DNA of 64,000 nucleotides from Alkalinema sp. CACIAM 70d (GCA_002148405.1 MUGG01000214.1:1-64000); one strand, 5' to 3'; positions 28,222 to 37,049 are shown, counted from the first letter of the stretch. Program-made: numbers and translations. The notes: a model not told the origin generated them from the sequence alone.

Positions 28222-29460
28222 ATGATTCAAGAAGGAATTCCATTGAGTGAGATGACGCTGCGCCAGCTACGCCGAGTAGCCAGCGCCGTGGGCGTCTCCC
28301 GTTACAGTCGAATGCGGAAGGATCAGCTACTCACCGCGATCGTGGCTAGACAAGGATCCGAAGAAGCCGCGATCGAAGCCTCAAAGTATGGTTTGCAAGC
28401 TGCCGCAGTTGAGAATATTGAAATGCCCCTAGCTGACCTGACCCTCGCTGATGTTGATGAAGCCCTGTCCGATTTGCCCGGTGGCTACGGTGAAAGCCGG
28501 ATTGTCTTGCTGCCCCGCGACCCCCAATGGGCCTACGCTTACTGGGATATCCCGAATGAGCACAAGGATGAGTTGCGTCGGCAAGGTGGCCAACAGTTAG
28601 CATTGCGCCTGTATGACGTAACCGACATTAATGTCAACTACCAAGCACCCCACAGCTTGCAGGAGTACAGTTGCGATGAACTGTCTCGGGAGTGGTACCT
28701 GCCTGTTCCAGTCAGCGATCGCGATTATGTCGTGGAGATTGGCTATCGGGCTTGGGATGGTCGTTGGCTCAGTTTGGCTCGTTCAGCAGCCGTTCGTATT
28801 CCTCCGGTGTACCCCTCCGATTGGATCGAAGATCACTTCCTGACCATTTCCTGGGAAGAAGATTTGGCCGGGAAGACCTTTGCAGAGCTGGTTCCCCCCA
28901 GCAAGAAGGTTGCGGCAATGGCGGCACAGGGTGGAGTTGGAACGCACGAAGAAATGTTTGGTTTGGCTGGCGATGTTGAAGCCATGCGAGTTGCTGGATC
29001 TCTCTACGGTTCCATGCAGCACGTGCCGGGCTCGGTGGCGGGTTCAATTCAGCACATCGAGAGCCTCAGCTCCTATGTCTTCCCCTCAGGTGTGGGCATG
29101 TGGGCTATCCCGACGGTGTCTGGTCTGACCATGTCGGGCGCTGGTTTCTCAGCTTCGGCAGCGCCTCCCCGTCCTCGCAAGTTCTGGTTGATTGCCGATG
29201 CTGAATTGATCGTCTATGGTGCAACTGAGCCGGATGCAACCGTTTACGTCGATGGCAAACCCATCAAGCTCAATTCCGACGGAACCTTCCGTTTCCAGAT
29301 GTCCTTCCAAGATGGCGTGCTTAACTTCCCCATCTTTGCGGTGGCGGCAGATGGTGAGCAAAACCGGGCAATTCACATGAACTTTGAGCGGCAAACCTTG
29401 GAACGTCGGACGAACACCAAGGAAGAAGCGATCGAAGAATGGATCGATATTCCTTCCTAG
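28222..29460 (+). CDS. DUF4912 protein with N-terminal Rho-N/SAP-like domain
   Basis: A GGAGG ribosome binding site precedes ATG 28222. Residues 5-42 resemble a Rho-N or SAP helix-extension-helix nucleic-acid-binding motif (LSEMTLRQLRRVASAVGV, MRKDQLLTAI). DUF4912 follows (about 90-215; LLPRDPQWAYAYWDIP, LALRLYDVTDIN, YVVEIGYRAWDGRWLSLARS). The C-terminal part is a beta-rich module (about 325-395; DAELIVYGATEPDATVYVDG, FRFQMSFQDGVLNFPIFAVA) resembling a bacterial Ig-like fold. The function of the family is not established. Confidence 0.88.
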   Translation: MIQEGIPLSEMTLRQLRRVASAVGVSRYSRMRKDQLLTAIVARQGSEEAAIEASKYGLQAAAVENIEMPLADLTLADVDEALSDLPGGYGESRIVLLPRDPQWAYAYWDIPNEHKDELRRQGGQQLALRLYDVTDINVNYQAPHSLQEYSCDELSREWYLPVPVSDRDYVVEIGYRAWDGRWLSLARSAAVRIPPVYPSDWIEDHFLTISWEEDLAGKTFAELVPPSKKVAAMAAQGGVGTHEEMFGLAGDVEAMRVAGSLYGSMQHVPGSVAGSIQHIESLSSYVFPSGVGMWAIPTVSGLTMSGAGFSASAAPPRPRKFWLIADAELIVYGATEPDATVYVDGKPIKLNSDGTFRFQMSFQDGVLNFPIFAVAADGEQNRAIHMNFERQTLERRTNTKEEAIEEWIDIPS

Positions 29461-29464
29461 ACCG

Positions 29465-29509
29465 TTGCTTGAAAGTTGATTGCTTGAAAGTTGATTGCTT
29501 GAAAGTTGA
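29465..29509. repeat. 15-bp tandem repeat, three exact copies
   Basis: TTGCTTGAAAGTTGA is repeated three times (29465-29479, 29480-29494, 29495-29509) just after the DUF4912 stop codon. Confidence 0.92.
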
Positions 29510-29577
29510 TTGAGGTTAGCAACTGGCCGTGTGTAAAGCCTCAATAAACTTTGCGGAATTTGCGTCTCCCAGTCCGT

Positions 29578-29705
29578 AGGGAGCATTAGCTAAGCATCCA
29601 ACGGTCGCCAGTGAACGCTGAAAGCTACAGCGATCGTTGAGAATGCTCCCTCTAGCAAGTTTGATCTCTCCCTTCCTGTCCCCTGGCAATTGCTGGGGGC
29701 TTTTT
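29578..29705 (+). ncRNA. Candidate structured RNA or 3' UTR element with terminator
   Basis: AGGGAGCATT (29578-29587) is an exact inverted complement of 29642-29651. Nested inside, CAACGGTCGC (29599-29608) pairs with GCGATCGTTG (29630-29639) with one G-U pair. A terminator follows at 29680-29705. The whole could be a free-standing small RNA or the processed 3' end of the DUF4912 transcript. No known RNA family was recognised. Confidence 0.45.
29680..29705 (+). terminator. Rho-independent terminator
   Basis: CCCC at 29680-29683 begins a continuous 8-bp stem with 29692-29699 around an AATT loop (including two G-U pairs), followed by C and TTTTT at 29701-29705. Confidence 0.8.
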
Positions 29706-29799
29706 ATGGAGTCCCCCAATTCGTCCACAGGATCTGCGATCGAAATCATTTTCCATAGCAATGACTCACCGCACCCTCTGCCTTGAACTGGGCAACTGT

Positions 29800-30024
29800 C
29801 TAAAATTTCTCCAACTGATCTTGGTAAATTTGGTGGAGTAAATGCTCCAATGGTTCTTCAGGGCAATACTCAACCAATTGCTCAAATACGTCTAACAATT
29901 TTGCGGCACTGTCCCCCAGCATTGGACTCAAGCCCCACACGTCCTGCACCCAATCCTGGGCAGTAGAGTCATCAAAAATAACTCGTTCTAGCAACTGCTT
30001 GGCTTCTGTTTTAGAAATTGCCAT
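29800..30024 (-). CDS. Small conserved-looking hypothetical protein, 74 residues
   Basis: The protein is acidic and helical (ISKTEAKQLLERVIFDDS, then PEEPLEHLLHQIYQDQLEKF) with no membrane segment. ATG 30024 is preferred over the upstream TTG at 30045, although neither has a good ribosome binding site. I do not recognise a named family. Its base composition matches its neighbours, which supports coding. Confidence 0.6.
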   Translation of the reverse strand: MAISKTEAKQLLERVIFDDSTAQDWVQDVWGLSPMLGDSAAKLLDVFEQLVEYCPEEPLEHLLHQIYQDQLEKF

Positions 30025-30235
30025 GGTGGGTGATGATCTGTACAAATTAGGGACGGGCAGGGTTTGCTCTGCCCCTATGATTCTAAAGGAGAATTGCGCT
30101 GGAATCAGGGGGAACTCAGACTCTCACAATGGAGGGATAGCGAGGTGTCCCCTCTGCCTTGTAACCTAGACCCTGTAGGCTACTGTCTAAAACGTCCCTA
30201 AAACGTCCCCGTCTGAAACGTTCCCGTCTGAAACT

Positions 30236-30802
30236 ATGACGCCCCAAGAAATTCCCAACATTCTAGCCACGCTCTTTGGCGATCGCGCCCAAGCCTTAGC
30301 CCCTGGTTCCTATCAAATTGAGCAGGACGGTTTCCGTCTATTGGTTTTACTATCGGATGATCAGACCTGGCTACGGATGCTAGTCCCGATCTCACCTGCC
30401 GTAGAAGCACAGGCATTTTTGCAGGAGTTGCTGGAAGCCAACTTTGACGAAACCCAGGAAATCCGCTACGCCATCCAACAAGACGTTCTATGGGCAGTCT
30501 TTCACCATGCCTGTGAAAGTTTAACGCCGGAAGACTTCAAGGCTGCCATTCAACGCTTGATTATGCTGTTTCAAGAGGGGTTAAATACTGTCTTTAACAC
30601 CTTCATTGAAAAACAGGTTCGTCAAATCATCAAAGTAGCCAAGTTGCAAGGGCAGACAATGGAGGCCACTTTGCAAACTTTGGAGCACTTTTATACTGAA
30701 GGAGTCATGGGAGATTTGGAAGACAGCGAAGCCACAAAACAGCAAACCTTGGCCGCATGGCGCTACCAATTAGAACGATTGTGGCCTGAGGTGGATCCTT
30801 AA
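30236..30802 (+). CDS. Hypothetical protein with a YbjN/secretion-chaperone-like N-terminus
   Basis: The first 110 residues alternate strands and helices in the style of the YbjN / type III secretion chaperone fold (GSYQIEQDGFRLLVLLSDDQTWLRMLVPI, then EIRYAIQQDVLWAVFHHA). A helical C-terminal part follows (about 110-188). The fold is suggested by pattern only. It has no signal or membrane segment. Short repeats of GTCTGAAAC lie immediately before the start, and a 16-bp tandem array follows the stop. Confidence 0.65.
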   Translation: MTPQEIPNILATLFGDRAQALAPGSYQIEQDGFRLLVLLSDDQTWLRMLVPISPAVEAQAFLQELLEANFDETQEIRYAIQQDVLWAVFHHACESLTPEDFKAAIQRLIMLFQEGLNTVFNTFIEKQVRQIIKVAKLQGQTMEATLQTLEHFYTEGVMGDLEDSEATKQQTLAAWRYQLERLWPEVDP

Positions 30803-31110
30803 GATGACTAGATGTTCGAATTACTCGATTCGCATCACTAAACGTTTGTATCGCTAAACGTTCGTATCGCTAAATGTTCGTATCGCTAAACGTCGGAATC
30901 ATGAAATGTTCGCCTTACTAAGCATTCGTATCACTAAATGTTCAACAAATGTTCAACTATATTTTTGAGTCGATCTTTAAGTCGATCGAGGTGCAATGCT
31001 CATCTAGGTTCATTCAGTTTGAACTGTCATTCCATTAATCTACCATTCCATTAAAAGGTCGATGTCATGGTAATTCAAATGAATCCGAGTCAGGGGAGAG
31101 GTGTGCAAAC
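30803..31110. other. Intergenic spacer dominated by a 16-bp tandem array
   Basis: Apart from the array at 30836-30947, the spacer holds only A/T-rich sequence and the ribosome binding region (GGGGAGAGG) of the NUDIX gene. Confidence 0.6.
30836..30947. repeat. 16-bp tandem repeat, about seven copies
   Basis: The unit CGCTAAACGTTCGTAT recurs at 30836, 30852, 30868, 30884, 30900, 30916 and 30932, with increasing divergence towards the ends; two further degraded copies may precede it (about 30805-30835). There are no unique spacers, so it is not a CRISPR array. Confidence 0.9.
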
Positions 31111-31668
31111 GTGGAAACCATGAGACAGGTATTTTTTCCCGATCGTGCAAGTTTACGTTCCTACTTATTGCAAGTTGCGGCAGAAGACAATTTAGAAGCG
31201 TTAGCCACCAGCGATCGGGTGTTGAATTTTCGCCATGTTCCTATCAAAGTTGGCGTGACAGGTTATGTTCTGAAGGGCGATCGCATTCTGTTGTTGGAGC
31301 GATCGAACTTGGTGCAATTTCCCGGCAAGTGGAGCACAGTTTCAGGTTACATCGATAATATTGATTGGATTCACGATCGACCCCAATTTTGTCGTGATCA
31401 TCTCATCCAGGAATTTCAGGAAGAAGTTGGCTGGCAATTATCTGATGAAACAGCCTTGCGGGAATGTGGTACCTATACGATCGATGAACCGGGCGTTAAA
31501 TTACATTTGGAAATGTTTGCTCTAGAGTTTGACCAAGCAGTACCCGAAATTCGACTGAATGGTGAACATACAGCCTACCAATGGCAGTCGCTTAATCAAT
31601 TAGCAGCCCTTGAACCGATTTTGATGCCTCACTTTATTCCAGCATTACAGGTCGCGGGGCTATTGTGA
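31111..31668 (+). CDS. NUDIX hydrolase
   Basis: The 185-residue protein has a NUDIX fold starting at about residue 45 (VTGYVLKGDRILLLERSNLVQFPGKW). The Nudix box is unusual: the usual G-x5-E is spread out by extra residues (SGYIDNIDWIHDRPQFC) and the core reads QEFQEEVGW, with Gln replacing the common Arg but the two metal-binding glutamates kept. It should hydrolyse a nucleoside diphosphate linked to another group; the substrate is unknown. GTG 31111 is chosen because GGAGAGG is nine bases upstream; ATG 31120 would be too far. Confidence 0.85.
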   Translation: METMRQVFFPDRASLRSYLLQVAAEDNLEALATSDRVLNFRHVPIKVGVTGYVLKGDRILLLERSNLVQFPGKWSTVSGYIDNIDWIHDRPQFCRDHLIQEFQEEVGWQLSDETALRECGTYTIDEPGVKLHLEMFALEFDQAVPEIRLNGEHTAYQWQSLNQLAALEPILMPHFIPALQVAGLL

Positions 31669-31720
31669 TCGGCATAGTACAGGCGTTTATGTGTTCATCA
31701 GCTTGTTCACTTCAATCGTT

Positions 31721-32128
31721 ATGGATCAGACTCAGCCCACTCTCCTAGAGATTTTGCGCCAAGACTACGATCGTTTCCCCAACGATCAAACCTATAGCAT
31801 TTACGCAGCGGACGTGTTTTTCAAAGATCCGCTGAACGAATTTCGGGGCGTCGATCGCTATCGCCAGATGATTGGTTTCATTCAACAATGGTTTCGTGAA
31901 GTCCGGCTGGACTTGCACCATATCACCCAAGACGGCCCCAACCTTCGCACCGACTGGACGTTGCACTGGACAACGCCCCTCCCCTGGCAACCCCGCATCG
32001 CCATTTCCGGCTGGAGCGAGCTAATTACCAACGAACAGGGACTAATTATTTCCCACATTGACTACTGGCACTGTTCCCGCTGGTCTGTCCTACAACAGCA
32101 TTTCCCCTGGCGCAGTTCCTCTCCCTAA
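31721..32128 (+). CDS. DUF2358 family protein (SnoaL-like fold)
   Basis: The 135-residue protein carries the DUF2358 pattern DYDRFPNDQTYSIYAADVFFKDPLNEFRGVDRYRQMIGFI, then a beta-sheet rich C-terminal part (TDWTLHWTTPLPWQPRIAISG, ISHIDYWHCSRW). The family is conserved in cyanobacteria and plant plastids, has an NTF2/SnoaL-like fold and no assigned activity. ATG 31721 gives the usual N-terminus; the frame remains open upstream to a GTG at 31691. It follows the NUDIX gene by 52 bases on the same strand. Confidence 0.87.
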   Translation: MDQTQPTLLEILRQDYDRFPNDQTYSIYAADVFFKDPLNEFRGVDRYRQMIGFIQQWFREVRLDLHHITQDGPNLRTDWTLHWTTPLPWQPRIAISGWSELITNEQGLIISHIDYWHCSRWSVLQQHFPWRSSSP

Positions 32129-32265
32129 TTCTCTCCACTCTCCCACACCCCTACCCTCTCGCCTTTCCCATTCCCAACCCAACCGCCCGGAAATCCAATC
32201 CCTGTGCCACAATGAGAATAAGTTAAAAAACGTAAACATTGCTCAGAGTAGGAATTCAGACTCCC

Positions 32266-33456
32266 ATGCGTGTAATTTTGATGACCGGAAAAGGTGGCGT
32301 AGGCAAAACGTCTGTTGCGGCTGCCACTGGCCTGCGTTGTGCAGAGCTGGGTTACAAGACGCTGGTGTTAAGTACTGATCCAGCTCACTCTTTGGCTGAT
32401 AGTTTTGATATGGAACTGGGCCACGATCCGCGATCGGTGCGGCCTAATCTGTGGGGCGCAGAACTTGATGCGCTCATGGAACTGGAAGGCAACTGGGGCG
32501 CGGTGAAACGTTATATCACCCAAGTGTTGCAAGCGCGGGGACTGGAAGGCGTCCAAGCGGAAGAGCTGGCAATTCTGCCGGGGATGGATGAAATTTTTGG
32601 CCTAGTGCGGATGAAACGCCACTACGACGAAGGCGAGTATGATGTACTGATTATTGATTCGGCTCCGACCGGGACAGCCCTGCGGTTGCTGAGTTTGCCG
32701 GAAGTGGGCGGCTGGTACATGCGTAAGTTTTATAAGCCGTTTCAAGGTATGTCCATGGCCTTGCGCCCGATCGTGGAGCCGTTGTTCCGACCGATCGCGG
32801 GGTTTTCCTTGCCGGATAAGGAAGTCATGGATGCGCCCTACGAGTTCTATGAGCAGATCGAAGCCTTAGAAAAGGTACTGACCGATCCGACTAAAACTTC
32901 GGTGCGGTTGGTCATGAATCCAGAAAAGATGGTGATTAAGGAATCGCTACGGGCCCACGCTTATTTAAGTTTATACAACGTAGCTACGGATTTAGTGATT
33001 GCCAATCGCATCATTCCAGATAGCGTTCAAGATCCTTTCTTCCAACGTTGGAAGGAAAACCAACAGCAATACAAACAGGAAATCCATGACAACTTCCGAC
33101 CTTTGCCAATTAAGGAAGTGCCATTGTACTCCGAGGAGATGTGTGGCCTGGCAGCCCTCGATCGCTTGAAGGATACGCTGTTTGGAGCAACGGAAGATCC
33201 CACCCAAGTGTATTACCGAGAAACGACCTTACGGGTAGTACAGCAGGATAATCAGTACAGTTTAGAAATGTATTTACCCGGCATTGAGAAAAGCAAAATC
33301 GAACTGAGCAAGACAGGCGATGAGTTGAATGTTCGGATTGGTAACCATCGCCGCAATTTAGTGTTGCCGCAAGCGTTGGCCGCGTTGCAACCATCGGGAG
33401 CAAAAATGGAGGAGGATTACCTCAAGATTCGCTTTGCTGATCCTGCCAGACTCTGA
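32266..33456 (+). CDS. ArsA/TRC40-type ATPase with C-terminal Hsp20-like domain
   Basis: The 396-residue protein begins MRVILMTGKGGVGKTS, a deviant Walker A P-loop at residues 8-16. It has the switch motif DPAHSLADSF (38-47), LIIDSAPTGTALRLLSLPE and an ArsA-type helical region. The last 85 residues form an Hsp20-like (alpha-crystallin) beta domain (YSLEMYLPGIEKSKIELSKTGDELNVRIG) typical of cyanobacterial and plastid ArsA homologues. It has one ATPase half, so it probably acts as a dimer. A role in membrane-protein targeting or metal stress is possible. No ars genes are beside it, so arsenite export is not supported. Confidence 0.9.
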   Translation: MRVILMTGKGGVGKTSVAAATGLRCAELGYKTLVLSTDPAHSLADSFDMELGHDPRSVRPNLWGAELDALMELEGNWGAVKRYITQVLQARGLEGVQAEELAILPGMDEIFGLVRMKRHYDEGEYDVLIIDSAPTGTALRLLSLPEVGGWYMRKFYKPFQGMSMALRPIVEPLFRPIAGFSLPDKEVMDAPYEFYEQIEALEKVLTDPTKTSVRLVMNPEKMVIKESLRAHAYLSLYNVATDLVIANRIIPDSVQDPFFQRWKENQQQYKQEIHDNFRPLPIKEVPLYSEEMCGLAALDRLKDTLFGATEDPTQVYYRETTLRVVQQDNQYSLEMYLPGIEKSKIELSKTGDELNVRIGNHRRNLVLPQALAALQPSGAKMEEDYLKIRFADPARL

Positions 33457-33512
33457 TTAGGGACTCGTCTCTCCAATCTTACCCACGATCGACTGACTAG
33501 ATTCATAAGGTA

Positions 33513-33547
33513 GATGGGTAGGGTCTCAGTCACACCCCCTACCCATC
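33513..33547. terminator. Hairpin between convergent genes
   Basis: GATGGGTAGGG (33513-33523) and CCCTACCCATC (33537-33547) are perfect inverted complements around a 13-base loop. It has no T-run but lies between the ends of the ArsA-type gene and trpF. Confidence 0.5.
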
Positions 33548-33580
33548 ACCCACTTGGGATTTGATTGGCACGCTGTTCCC

Positions 33581-34219
33581 TTACCTGTATTCGCTCACTT
33601 GCTGAAACAATTGCTGCACCAGCTCCAAGTTCTTATCCCCCGGTTGATGCTCCACGCCACTAGAGAGATCGATTCCCTGGGGCTGAATCAACGTCAGAGC
33701 CTCACGGACATTGTGAGGCGTCAGTCCCCCTGCCAATAGCCACGGCTTCCCAGGACGAAATGCCTGCAACGTTTGCCAATCCAGCGTTTTGCCCGTGCCC
33801 CCGCCCAGGGTTGGGTGATAGGCATCCAGCAACAACCAATCCACATGGGGCTCATACAGTTGTGTATAGTCCAGATCGTCGATCGTGCGAATCCGGAACG
33901 CTTTAATTAACTCCACCTCAGGCAACAACTCCCGCAACCGATCGCAATCCTCCGTCGATTCGTTCCCGTGCAGTTGGATACTCGTCAACCCGGCAACCTG
34001 GACAATCTCCACGATCGCATCGATTTCCTCATTCATAAACACCCCCACCCGCACCACTGTCTCCGGCAAGGCTGCTCCAATGGCCCGGATCTGCTGCGGG
34101 GTCACATAGCGAGGCGACGGGGGCACACAGATAAACCCGAGGGAATGGGCTCCCACTGCCGCGATCGCCTGCCCTTGCTCAGGCCGAGTAATGCCACAGA
34201 TTTTGATACGCAAAGCCAT
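33581..34219 (-). CDS. trpF: Phosphoribosylanthranilate isomerase
   Basis: The enzyme catalyses the Amadori rearrangement in tryptophan synthesis. Signatures are KICGITRPEQ with the catalytic Cys at residue 8, LGFICVPPSPRYV, VGVFMNEE, SIQLHGNES, the catalytic Asp in LLLDAYH and GGTGKTLDW, and LLAGGLTPHNV with GIDLSSGVE for phosphate binding. At 212 residues its length is normal. It stands alone, away from other trp genes, as is usual in cyanobacteria. Confidence 0.96.
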   Translation of the reverse strand: MALRIKICGITRPEQGQAIAAVGAHSLGFICVPPSPRYVTPQQIRAIGAALPETVVRVGVFMNEEIDAIVEIVQVAGLTSIQLHGNESTEDCDRLRELLPEVELIKAFRIRTIDDLDYTQLYEPHVDWLLLDAYHPTLGGGTGKTLDWQTLQAFRPGKPWLLAGGLTPHNVREALTLIQPQGIDLSSGVEHQPGDKNLELVQQLFQQVSEYR

Positions 34220-34726
34220 GAAATATCGTCCCAGGAAAATAGTAACCTAACCCTTGAAACCCAGCCCTATCAACATTCCAGTGAAGCCAATAGGTCAGCC
34301 TGATCCCAAAAAACATCACAGAATTCTGACGCTTCGTTGCAAAACTTAATCAGTTTGTTAACTCTTCAAACGATTGATCGAGATTAGTCAATCTATATCC
34401 CTATAATCCCATTAATGGTAATTCGCACCAATCCACAACGGTGTTGCTCTCATTCCACGACTCTGATGTGCGGAACGCGAGTTGCCAAAAATTCGAAGTG
34501 TTGTCATGGTTCTGGTTGATGGGGTTTCCTTCAGCCAGTTTTTATTTGTAGGTACTGTTTATTTGTAGGTACTGTTTTTATCGCTAGGTTCTACCCAGAA
34601 ACTGTCGCTAGCCAGAAACTGTCGCTAGGGGGCAATCCCCCCAAGAGCTGGGAGGGTTTCCGGGGCAGTTTGCTGAAGCCTCCGTTTACACTAGAGAAAA
34701 CGGCACCTTAAATCCCCCGAAATCCC
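34220..34726. other. Intergenic spacer with two 17-bp tandem duplications
   Basis: TTTATTTGTAGGTACTG occurs at 34541-34557 and 34558-34574, and CCAGAAACTGTCGCTAG at 34595-34611 and 34612-34628. No gene is visible. The spacer should hold the promoters of the divergent trpF and site-2 protease genes. Confidence 0.8.
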
Positions 34727-36043
34727 ATGCAAACTGGTTGGCGCATTGGCTCCCTCTTTAAAATTCCGCTTTATATCGATCCCTCGTGGTTCCTCATTGT
34801 CGGGTGGATCACCTTTCGCGATGGCCTCGTTTGGCAGCAGAGCCACCCAAGTTGGAATGCAGGAGTTGCCTATGGCGCAGGCTTCGTCATGGCGTTGTTG
34901 CTGTTTGGCTCTGTCCTGCTCCATGAATTGGGCCACAGCCTCGTCGCCAAATCTAAGGGCATCGATGTCACCTCGATCCGCCTCTTTCTCTTTGGGGGAG
35001 TCGCCTCGATCGAAAGGGAACCCGCCAAACCGACGGACATGCTACAAGTCGCGATCGCGGGGCCGTTGGTCAGCTTTGGACTATGGTTGCTCTTCACCGG
35101 GGTGGGGTTATTCCTACCGTTCTCCACAAACCCGCTGTGGGTAGTGCTGTCGATCGTGCTGTCCAGCCTTGCCACGCTGAATCTCACCTTAGTGATGTTT
35201 AACCTGATTCCGGGCTTACCCCTCGATGGCGGCCAAATGCTGAAAGCGATCGTGTGGAAATATAGTGGCGATTATCTGACTGGGGCTCACTGGGCCGCCA
35301 GAACGGGGCTGTGGCTGGGCTGGGTGATCAGCTTAGTGGGCTTTGCCGATGTTCTGGGCATTACCGCAGAATTAGGATTACCCTCCGTTATCGGCATTTG
35401 GGGAATTTTGATTGGCTGGTTTATGCGGCGGAATGCCTTGAATGCCGATCGCTTTACCGATGTGCAGGAAACGTTACTTAAGATCGAAGCGCAAACTGTG
35501 ATGACCCGTGACTTTCGGGTGTTGGATGCCGAAATGAGCCTGCGGCAATTTGCGGAGGAAATGATTTTAAACGAAAATCCCAAAGGCATGTTATTCGCGG
35601 CGTCCGATGGGCGATATCGCGGCTGGGTCAGTGCAGACATGCTGCAATCGGTGGAACGGAGCCAATGGGATCACCAAACCCTGCGGGACATTGCCATCCC
35701 TCTGACGACCATTCCATCAGTCATTGAAAAAACATCGCTAGCAGAAACGATTCACAAAATGGAAACGCAATCGCTGAACCAAATCACGGTTCTGACGCCT
35801 GCGGGGGCAGTGGCTGGAGTGATCGATCGCGGTGACATCACCCGAAACGTGGGAGAACAGCTTGGATTTGCCGTATCTCCCGTCCTGATCAAGCAAGTGA
35901 AATCGTCGGGAGCCTATCCGCCGGGGTTACCCCTGGGGGCGATCGCTGCAACGGTGATGACGCTGCAAGCCGATCGTAAAGTGGGCAATCTTCCCACACA
36001 ATCCGAGACCTCCGCTACCCCCCCCACGGAATCCCATCACTAG
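34727..36043 (+). CDS. Site-2 protease family membrane metalloprotease with CBS domains
   Basis: The 438-residue protein has several membrane helices. The zinc motif is HELGH (H66, E67, H70) and the third ligand is Asp167 in NLIPGLPLDGG. A C-terminal cytoplasmic CBS pair spans about 255-385 (VMTRDFRVLDAEMSLRQFAEEM, then VIEKTSLAETIHKMETQSLNQITVL). This is the SpoIVFB-like S2P subgroup with CBS regulation, which cleaves membrane-embedded anti-sigma factors or similar substrates. The substrate is unknown and no anti-sigma gene lies nearby. Its stop overlaps the stop of the convergent desaturase gene by four bases. Confidence 0.93.
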   Translation: MQTGWRIGSLFKIPLYIDPSWFLIVGWITFRDGLVWQQSHPSWNAGVAYGAGFVMALLLFGSVLLHELGHSLVAKSKGIDVTSIRLFLFGGVASIEREPAKPTDMLQVAIAGPLVSFGLWLLFTGVGLFLPFSTNPLWVVLSIVLSSLATLNLTLVMFNLIPGLPLDGGQMLKAIVWKYSGDYLTGAHWAARTGLWLGWVISLVGFADVLGITAELGLPSVIGIWGILIGWFMRRNALNADRFTDVQETLLKIEAQTVMTRDFRVLDAEMSLRQFAEEMILNENPKGMLFAASDGRYRGWVSADMLQSVERSQWDHQTLRDIAIPLTTIPSVIEKTSLAETIHKMETQSLNQITVLTPAGAVAGVIDRGDITRNVGEQLGFAVSPVLIKQVKSSGAYPPGLPLGAIAATVMTLQADRKVGNLPTQSETSATPPTESHH

Positions 36044-36888
36044 CGATAACGGTTATAAACCGGCGGCATAACAACTTTTTGCGCTAGTCCCAGCATACGC
36101 AGGACTTGGATAACCCACCAAGTGGGATCAATTTCCCACCAACGCCATCCTGCTTTAGCCACGTTGGGATAGGCGTGGTGATTGTTATGCCAGCCTTCGC
36201 CGTAGGTGAGAATGGCCGCCCACCAGAGGTTACGGGAATTGTCTGCGGTATTGAAGGTGCGATAGCCCCAGCAGTGGGTTACGGAATTGATGAACCAAGT
36301 GCTATGCCACAGACAAACTGCACGAACAAACACACCATAGATGACAAACGGCCAACCCCCTAGCCAATACAAGCCGATCGCCAAAGGAATTTGGAAAAGA
36401 ATGTAGTAGCGATCGAGCCAGCAATAGAAGCGATCTCGGGCGAGATCTGGGGCAAAGCGTTCGTACTGACGGTTCTCAAAGAATTCTGGACGGGGATATA
36501 AGATCCACAGCATATGACTCCACCAAAAACCGCGCCGTGCGGAGTAGGGATCCTTTACCTCATCTTCCGTAAAGGCGTGGTGCAGACGGTGGCCACTGAC
36601 CCAAAAAATCGGCCCCCCTTGCAGGGCTAAAGCCCCAATAAATCCGATGAGATATTCCAACCACTGCGGCACTTGAAAACTGCGATGGCTCAGCAAACGG
36701 TGATAGCCCAAGCAGATGCCAATGCTGCCGAGGAACCAATGCAGAAAGATCAGTACGCCTAATGCCTGCCAAGTGAAAAACCAAGGGGCCAGCAAAGCCA
36801 CCCCATGGATAGCCGCAAAGAAAACCACCGCCCGTCGATCGAGCTTCAGGGGGTGTTCCGGTTTTCCTGGTATTAATTCTGCGGTCAT
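36040..36888 (-). CDS. desC: Acyl-lipid delta-9 fatty acid desaturase
   Basis: The 282-residue membrane enzyme has the three di-iron histidine boxes of delta-9 desaturases: HRLLSH (63-68), HRLHH (100-104) and HNNHH (234-238), with hydrophobic helices between them. It introduces the first double bond into membrane acyl chains and uses O2. It lies just downstream of the D1-prime psbA on the same strand, but a hairpin terminator separates them, so independent transcription is likely. Which DesC subtype it is cannot be settled from sequence alone. Its position in the low-oxygen block suggests an isoform for that condition, which is inference. Confidence 0.9.
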   Translation of the reverse strand: MTAELIPGKPEHPLKLDRRAVVFFAAIHGVALLAPWFFTWQALGVLIFLHWFLGSIGICLGYHRLLSHRSFQVPQWLEYLIGFIGALALQGGPIFWVSGHRLHHAFTEDEVKDPYSARRGFWWSHMLWILYPRPEFFENRQYERFAPDLARDRFYCWLDRYYILFQIPLAIGLYWLGGWPFVIYGVFVRAVCLWHSTWFINSVTHCWGYRTFNTADNSRNLWWAAILTYGEGWHNNHHAYPNVAKAGWRWWEIDPTWWVIQVLRMLGLAQKVVMPPVYNRYR

Positions 36889-36954
36889 GCAAACTCCTCC
36901 ACACCTAGAAGATTAACGAAAACAAAAAACGAAAATAAAAACTGTCGTAGGAAT

Positions 36955-36982
36955 GCGAGTTGATACCGAAATACCAACTCGC
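36955..36982 (-). terminator. Hairpin terminator between psbA and desC
   Basis: On the minus strand an 8-bp G/C-containing stem extends by four further pairs to a UUCG loop (12 bp in all). It is followed, after about 13 bases, by a T-rich tract. It probably ends the psbA transcript. Confidence 0.6.
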
Positions 36983-37049
36983 GGAAGTCATTAGTTAGTT
37001 ATCTCGCCAAACCGATAACCTAAGAAAACTCAACGTCAGAAGCAATCAT

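Noticed and set aside
30836..30947. CRISPR array
   Set aside because: Repeats of 16 bp directly abut with no unique spacers and no cas genes are present in the window.
32266..33456. Arsenite efflux ATPase as part of an ars operon
   Set aside because: No arsB, arsC or arsR neighbours it and the C-terminal Hsp20-like domain places it in the cyanobacterial ArsA-like group; the ArsR gene at 47300 is 14 kb away.
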